From Ferranicluibacter rubi (GTDB taxonomy: Bacteria > Pseudomonadota > Alphaproteobacteria > Rhizobiales > Rhizobiaceae), in contig NZ_JAANCM010000014.1 in the NCBI RefSeq assembly GCF_011603255.1, forward strand, positions 1 to 64,000: 64,000 nt of DNA, in the 5' to 3' direction. The translations under genes and the position numbers were made by a program. The notes beneath the pieces were generated by a model. It did not search any database. It worked only from the letters and a program-made list of their open reading frames with translations, and was not told where the DNA came from. Below, one piece after another: positions 60,154 through 64,000 of this stretch (the stretch's first letter is position 1; each line of letters begins with the position of its first letter).

Positions 60154-60684
60154 ATGAGGCATCTCGAGCAAACTTCCCGAAGCGCCGCGTGGCACCGCAT
60201 TCGGTCCATGTGTGTCACGGGGCTTGCGGCCTGCCTCGCTCTCGCTGCAGGACCGGCAGCGGCGCATGTCACCATCGCGGCGAAAGGCGTGAAGGCCGGG
60301 CAGACGACGACCTTCGTGCTGAAGATTCCGCATGGTTGCGCCGGCGCGGCGACGACCGGCCTGCGGGTTGCCGTGCCCGGCGAGCTTTCCGACATCGCGC
60401 CACAGGACAAGGCCGGCTGGACGGCGGTGGTGACGCCTTCTGCCGGAGGAGCCGGTGCAAGCGCGAAACGGGCACAGATCACCTGGACGGGTGGCACGAT
60501 CGCTGCAGCCGATCACGCGGAGTTCGCTTTCAAGGCAAAGGTCGCCGCGGATGCGAAGGGGCGGATCTATGTGCCGATCGTCCAGCAGTGCGGCGATGCC
60601 GCCGAGCGCTGGATCGAAATTCCCGAAAGTCCGGACACCGGCGAACCCGGCAAGCCGGCTCCGGCTTTCGATGTGAAGCCCTGA
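60154..60684 (+). CDS. YcnI-like (DUF1775) secreted copper-associated protein
   Basis: The product has 176 residues. A signal peptide ends at GPAAAH (about residue 36-37), leaving a mature N-terminal His followed by VTIAAKGVKAGQTTTFVLKI. The N-terminal His and the conserved Trp in TWTGG and GWTAVV match YcnI proteins, which bind Cu(II) with a brace-like site. Its stop is about 130 bp before a CopC-CopD fusion gene in the same direction, as expected for a copper uptake or handling pair. Confidence 0.87.
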   Translation: MRHLEQTSRSAAWHRIRSMCVTGLAACLALAAGPAAAHVTIAAKGVKAGQTTTFVLKIPHGCAGAATTGLRVAVPGELSDIAPQDKAGWTAVVTPSAGGAGASAKRAQITWTGGTIAAADHAEFAFKAKVAADAKGRIYVPIVQQCGDAAERWIEIPESPDTGEPGKPAPAFDVKP

Positions 60685-60811
60685 CTGGCCGGTGTCGGGT
60701 CGGAGAACCGGCATTGCGGAGGGTCGCACTTTGATGACGCGCCAGCGTGGGCGAAGCGGACTGCGTTCGTCATTTCCACTGCTGCGCTTCGAGGTAGGAG
60801 GCATCAGCAAA

Positions 60812-62473
60812 ATGATCGCCGCCAAGGCTTTGCCGGACTGTTGCAAGCCGCTCGTGTCCGGCCTCGTCATGTTCATAACAGTGCTGCTGCTTCTGCTGGT
60901 GAGCGCGGGGGGCGCCTCTGCGCATGCGCAGCTCGTTGCGTCCGATCCGGCGGATGGTGCGGTTCTCGTGGCGGCGCCACGTCAGATCGTGCTGACGTTT
61001 TCCGAGCCGGTGGATCCCCTCGTTTTCCGGTTGAGCGACCCCGTGGGACAAATGGAAATGCTCCCTGTGGTCCGCTCCGACACGACGCGGCTCGTCGTGA
61101 CGCTTCCTTCCGGGCTTGTCCCCGGCACGCACAGCCTGTCGTGGCGCGTGACGTCTGCGGACGGGCATCCGATTGGCGGTGGGTTGTTGTTTTCCGTCGG
61201 CAAAGCCAGTGCAACCGGGCCGAGCCTGGCGTCGGCGACCGACCCGGTTACAGCGGCCGGTCTCTGGGCGTCCCGCCTGTTCGCCATGACCGGTCTCGTC
61301 ATTGGTGTCGGCGGAGCGGGATGGGCGGCCCTGCTTTTCCGTCCGTGTCATCTGCGCGGACATGCCGTTTCGGGCGGTTCCTCGCTCATTGCGCTCTCCC
61401 TTTGGCTCGGCATTGCCGCCACGCCGGTCTGGATCGCGTTTCAGGGCTTCGATGCCCTCGGAGAGGCGCCGGGCGGATGGATGTCGGCCGCGGTCTGGTC
61501 CGCCGGCCTCACGGCCACCGCCTATGGTCGGGCTGCATTGGTCGGCGCCGCAGCCATGGTCGCGGCACTGGTGTCGCTTCGGGTCCGCCATGTTCGTCTC
61601 CGCCTCGGGCTTTCCGGGCTTGCCTTCGCGCTGGCGGGTCTTGCGGCGGCGATGGCGGGGCATGCCGCAACGGCACCGCCGCGTCTCGCCACCGTTCCCG
61701 CGATCGTGCTTCACATGCTCGCCGCCATGGCCTGGATCGGTGGTCTCCTGCCGCTTCTGGCAGCGCTCGGCGGTTCCAGCCGACCGTCTCCCGATCGTGC
61801 GGCACTTCTTCTATTCTCGCGTCTCATCCCGTTTGTTCTGGCGGTGCTCGTCGGCTCGGGCCTGCTGCTCGCGGTCGTGCAGGTGCAGACGCTGTCGAAC
61901 CTGTGGGCGACGGCTTACGGCCAGGTGCTCCTCGCCAAACTTGCCATCGTCTCACTTCTGGTCTTGCTGGCAGCCGTCAATCGGTTCCTCTGGACCCGCC
62001 CCGCGTCAAAGGGATCGCCCCACGCCTTGCATCTTCTCCGGCGCAGTATCCTCGCGGAGGTCGTGCTCGGCACGCTGGTGCTTGCGGTCCTCGGCCTCTG
62101 GCGCTTTACGCCGCCACCCCGGGCACTGGCGTCTTCGTTTCCGCTCGTTCAGGAGCGGCAGGTCGCGGAACAGGGCCTGATGGCGACGCTCTCGATCACG
62201 CCGGCGTGGACAGGTCCGGTTCGTGTTTCTTTGCGGGACCTGATGCTCGACGGGCATTCGATCGATCCGCTGTCGGTCACGGTGGAACTCGACAATCCCG
62301 CCAACGGCATCGGCCCCTTCACGCGCGAGGCCCGGCGCGGCGGAGACGGTGCTTTTCAGGCGGATGGCTTCGTGCTGCCGGTCGGGGGTGTCTGGAACGC
62401 TCGGGTAACCGTGCTGGTCGATGATTTCACCTCGGTCACGATGACGAGCCGCTTCGACATCGCCGCACCGTGA
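60812..62473 (+). CDS. CopC-CopD fusion copper protein
   Basis: The product has 553 residues. A signal peptide (LVMFITVLLLLLVSAGGASA) leads to a CopC domain whose first residues HAQLVASDP and later SADGHPIGGG hold the copper-binding histidines. From about residue 150 on are eight or so membrane helices of the CopD type (GHAATAPPRLATVPAIVLHM, WIGGLLPLLAALG). A C-terminal soluble YtkA-like segment (about 470-553) follows. It imports or handles periplasmic copper. AGGAGG lies 10 nt before the ATG, slightly long; earlier starts in frame would lengthen the signal peptide. Confidence 0.85.
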   Translation: MIAAKALPDCCKPLVSGLVMFITVLLLLLVSAGGASAHAQLVASDPADGAVLVAAPRQIVLTFSEPVDPLVFRLSDPVGQMEMLPVVRSDTTRLVVTLPSGLVPGTHSLSWRVTSADGHPIGGGLLFSVGKASATGPSLASATDPVTAAGLWASRLFAMTGLVIGVGGAGWAALLFRPCHLRGHAVSGGSSLIALSLWLGIAATPVWIAFQGFDALGEAPGGWMSAAVWSAGLTATAYGRAALVGAAAMVAALVSLRVRHVRLRLGLSGLAFALAGLAAAMAGHAATAPPRLATVPAIVLHMLAAMAWIGGLLPLLAALGGSSRPSPDRAALLLFSRLIPFVLAVLVGSGLLLAVVQVQTLSNLWATAYGQVLLAKLAIVSLLVLLAAVNRFLWTRPASKGSPHALHLLRRSILAEVVLGTLVLAVLGLWRFTPPPRALASSFPLVQERQVAEQGLMATLSITPAWTGPVRVSLRDLMLDGHSIDPLSVTVELDNPANGIGPFTREARRGGDGAFQADGFVLPVGGVWNARVTVLVDDFTSVTMTSRFDIAAP

Positions 62474-62682
62474 TGCCCCGCATGCAGACGGCGGTGCTCT
62501 ATAGAAACATCGGCTTACCGAGCTTCCAGAATGAGTTTGCGTGACTGCGTGAGACTTTGGACCAAATTTCTCCCGCAGTGCCGATCGGCAGGCCATCCTT
62601 CGTTGCTTCATATGGCAGCATTTGCAATTTTTCAGGGCACTCTCTAAAGCGTCCTCCTCCCAAGACCGAAAGCAGACCCGTC

Positions 62683-63531
62683 ATGAAGAAAACCCTGGCC
62701 GCCCTCATCGAAAAGACCGCCTTCACCCGGCGCGCCGGCCTGGCGCTTGCCGCTTCCGCAGCCGTTGCCGCCTTCGTCTCCGTGGGGCCGACGCCGGTTC
62801 TGGCGCAGGACAAGACCTCCGTGAAGGTCGGTATCATGAGCGGTGAGGACGAGGACGTCTGGCGCGTCGTCGTTGCCGAAGCCGGCAAGAAGGGCCTGTC
62901 GGTCGAGACCGTCGTCTTCAACGACTATACCCAGCCGAACGAGGCGCTGGAGCGCGGCGAAATCGACGCCAACGCCTTCCAGCATCTTCCCTATCTCGAA
63001 AACCAGATCAAGCAGCACGGCTACAAGATCACGCCGGCTGGCTATACCGGCGTCTGGCCGATCGGCGTCTATTCGCGCAAGACGTCTAAGATCGCGGATC
63101 TGGCAGAAGGCGCCGTTGTCGGCGTGCCGAACGATCCGTCGAATGAGGGGCGTGCCCTGCGCGTGCTGCAGAACGAAGGCCTGATCAAGCTCAAGGAGGG
63201 TACGGGCATTCTCGCGACGATCACCGATATCGAGGAAAACCCGAAGAAGCTCGAAATCAAGGAGCTGGATGCCGGCATCGTCGGCCGTTCCATCGACGAT
63301 CTCGACGCGGCTGTTGTTAACACCGACTGGGCGTTGAAGAGCGGCCTGACGCCGGAAAACCGGATCGCGCAGGAGCCGGTGGACGGCAACCCCTACCGCA
63401 ACTTCATCGCGGTGAAGGAAGATCAGAAGGATGCAGCTTGGGTGAAGACGCTGGTCTCGTCCTACCAGAACGAGACGGTGAAGGCCGAGTTCGACCGTGT
63501 GTACAAGGGCACGGGCATCAGCGCATACTAA
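62683..63531 (+). CDS. metQ: D/L-methionine-binding protein MetQ (NlpA family)
   Basis: The product has 282 residues. The signal peptide ends at VLAQ (about residue 42) without a lipobox Cys, so this member is soluble, unlike E. coli MetQ. Family motifs are VKVGIMSGEDEDVWRVVVAE, VVFNDYTQPNEALERGEIDA, NAFQHLPYLENQIKQHG and IGVYSRKTSKIADLAEGA. It binds methionine in the periplasm for the MetNI importer, whose ATPase gene follows. A near-perfect hairpin separates the two genes. Confidence 0.92.
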   Translation: MKKTLAALIEKTAFTRRAGLALAASAAVAAFVSVGPTPVLAQDKTSVKVGIMSGEDEDVWRVVVAEAGKKGLSVETVVFNDYTQPNEALERGEIDANAFQHLPYLENQIKQHGYKITPAGYTGVWPIGVYSRKTSKIADLAEGAVVGVPNDPSNEGRALRVLQNEGLIKLKEGTGILATITDIEENPKKLEIKELDAGIVGRSIDDLDAAVVNTDWALKSGLTPENRIAQEPVDGNPYRNFIAVKEDQKDAAWVKTLVSSYQNETVKAEFDRVYKGTGISAY

Positions 63532-63554
63532 CGCTCACTGCGTGAGAGACAGAA

Positions 63555-63587
63555 AACGGCTCGCGGCCCCGGCTGCCGCGAGCCGTT
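63555..63587 (+). terminator. metQ-metN intercistronic hairpin
   Basis: AACGGCTCGCGGC (63555-63567) and GCCGCGAGCCGTT (63575-63587) are perfect 13-bp arms around a 7-nt loop. No T-tract follows, so some transcription should continue into metN. Such hairpins stabilise the upstream mRNA and give the binding protein a higher level than the ATPase. Confidence 0.7.
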
Positions 63588-63615
63588 CGCCGTTGCGGCG
63601 AGGAAGGACTTGATA

Positions 63616-64000
63616 ATGACAATCACTGCCAGCGCGATAGCCAGGGACGTCTTGGCTGACGCTGACCGCCGGGAGACATCCGATATCGGGCAGCGTGCCG
63701 CGGAGGCGCCGGTCGTGCGGCTCGATGGCGTCTTCCGGCATTTCGGCGAGACGGCGGCGCTCGACGGTATTTCGCTTTCGGTGCGCAAGGGCGAAGTGCT
63801 CGGCATCATCGGCCGCAGCGGTGCCGGCAAATCGACGCTGATCCGCTGCCTGAACGGGCTGGAACGCCCTGATCGCGGGACCATCGAGATCGAGGGCCGC
63901 GATATTACGGGGCTGTCGGAAGCCGAACTACAGCCCCTGCGCCGCCGCATCGGCATGATCTTCCAGCACTTCAATCTGCTTTCGGCCAAGACCGTCGCTG
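63616..64000 (+). CDS. metN: methionine ABC ATPase MetN, truncated by window end
   Basis: The frame is open from ATG 63616 to the right edge, giving the first 128 residues. After a polar N-terminus of about 32 residues come [20 protein letters not shown], Walker [10 protein letters not shown] and the Q-loop region [14 protein letters not shown], all typical of MetN. The rest, with the signature, Walker B and ACT-like domains, lies beyond the window. The N-terminal extension is longer than in E. coli MetN, so a later start cannot be excluded. metI should follow. Confidence 0.88.
   Translation, partial: MTITASAIARDVLADADRRETSDIGQRAAEAPVVRLDGVFRHFGETAALDGISLSVRKGEVLGIIGRSGAGKSTLIRCLNGLERPDRGTIEIEGRDITGLSEAELQPLRRRIGMIFQHFNLLSAKTVA

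Overview
The window reads as chromosomal DNA of a high-GC alphaproteobacterium of the Rhizobiales, probably Rhizobiaceae (Rhizobium, Agrobacterium, Shinella or Ensifer-like). The evidence is an initiator tRNA of the alphaproteobacterial type at the left edge (in rhizobia this tRNA commonly ends an rRNA operon), palindromic intergenic repeats of rhizobial style, abundant ABC importers, an HWE-type histidine kinase, and MocA, RpiR and SsuABC family genes. I see no insertion sequence, prophage or CRISPR array. Species cannot be decided from the sequence alone.

Layout. 0-6 kb: tRNA-fMet, then a membrane-anchored AraC-type regulator and a four-gene MacAB/DevBCA-like exporter (adaptor, ATPase, two FtsX-like permeases). 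6-12.6 kb: a membrane metallophosphoesterase, a secreted two-CMD-plus-cupin protein, a response regulator with an HWE kinase, and an RTX lipase-like exoprotein. 13.1-29.3 kb: a carbohydrate catabolic region with a Gfo/Idh/MocA dehydrogenase, a complete CUT1 ABC importer, a D-threonine-aldolase-like enzyme, two M81 (MlrC-like) proteins, an NTF2-like protein, RidA, an RpiR regulator, an SDR dehydrogenase, a cytosolic GH20 beta-N-acetylhexosaminidase and an MFS exporter. Two copies of one palindromic repeat bracket the aldolase-to-GH20 block.

29.3-48.4 kb: a small lipoprotein, tRNA-Pro(CGG), a 35-residue membrane peptide, and then a large sulfur-acquisition region. It holds ssuABC (sulfonate import), an O-acetylhomoserine sulfhydrylase behind an RBS-masking hairpin, a membrane desaturase, an orphan PhnD-like protein and an MDR reductase. 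It continues with a CUT2 ABC importer joined to SfnB-like and DszA/DmoA-like flavin enzymes, and a convergent DszC/SfnB-like enzyme. A TAGAC(T/A)A-type motif recurs in front of several of these units and may mark a sulfur regulon. 48.4-56.2 kb: an MFS/MarR divergent pair with a textbook operator, a PaiB-like protein, VOC and OYE enzymes, rpsU, a KefF/KefC-like antiporter pair and an HPP-CBS protein. 56.2-64 kb: two more luciferase-type monooxygenases, a small orphan protein, an RBBP9-type hydrolase, YcnI plus CopC-CopD copper proteins, and the start of a metQ-metN methionine importer cut by the window end.

The two most interesting units are the GH20/M81/RpiR catabolic region, predicted to import and dismantle an amino-sugar conjugate in the cytosol, and the CUT2-transporter/flavin-monooxygenase operon, predicted to import an unknown organosulfur compound and release its sulfur. 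Both assignments come from gene families and gene order and have not been tested.
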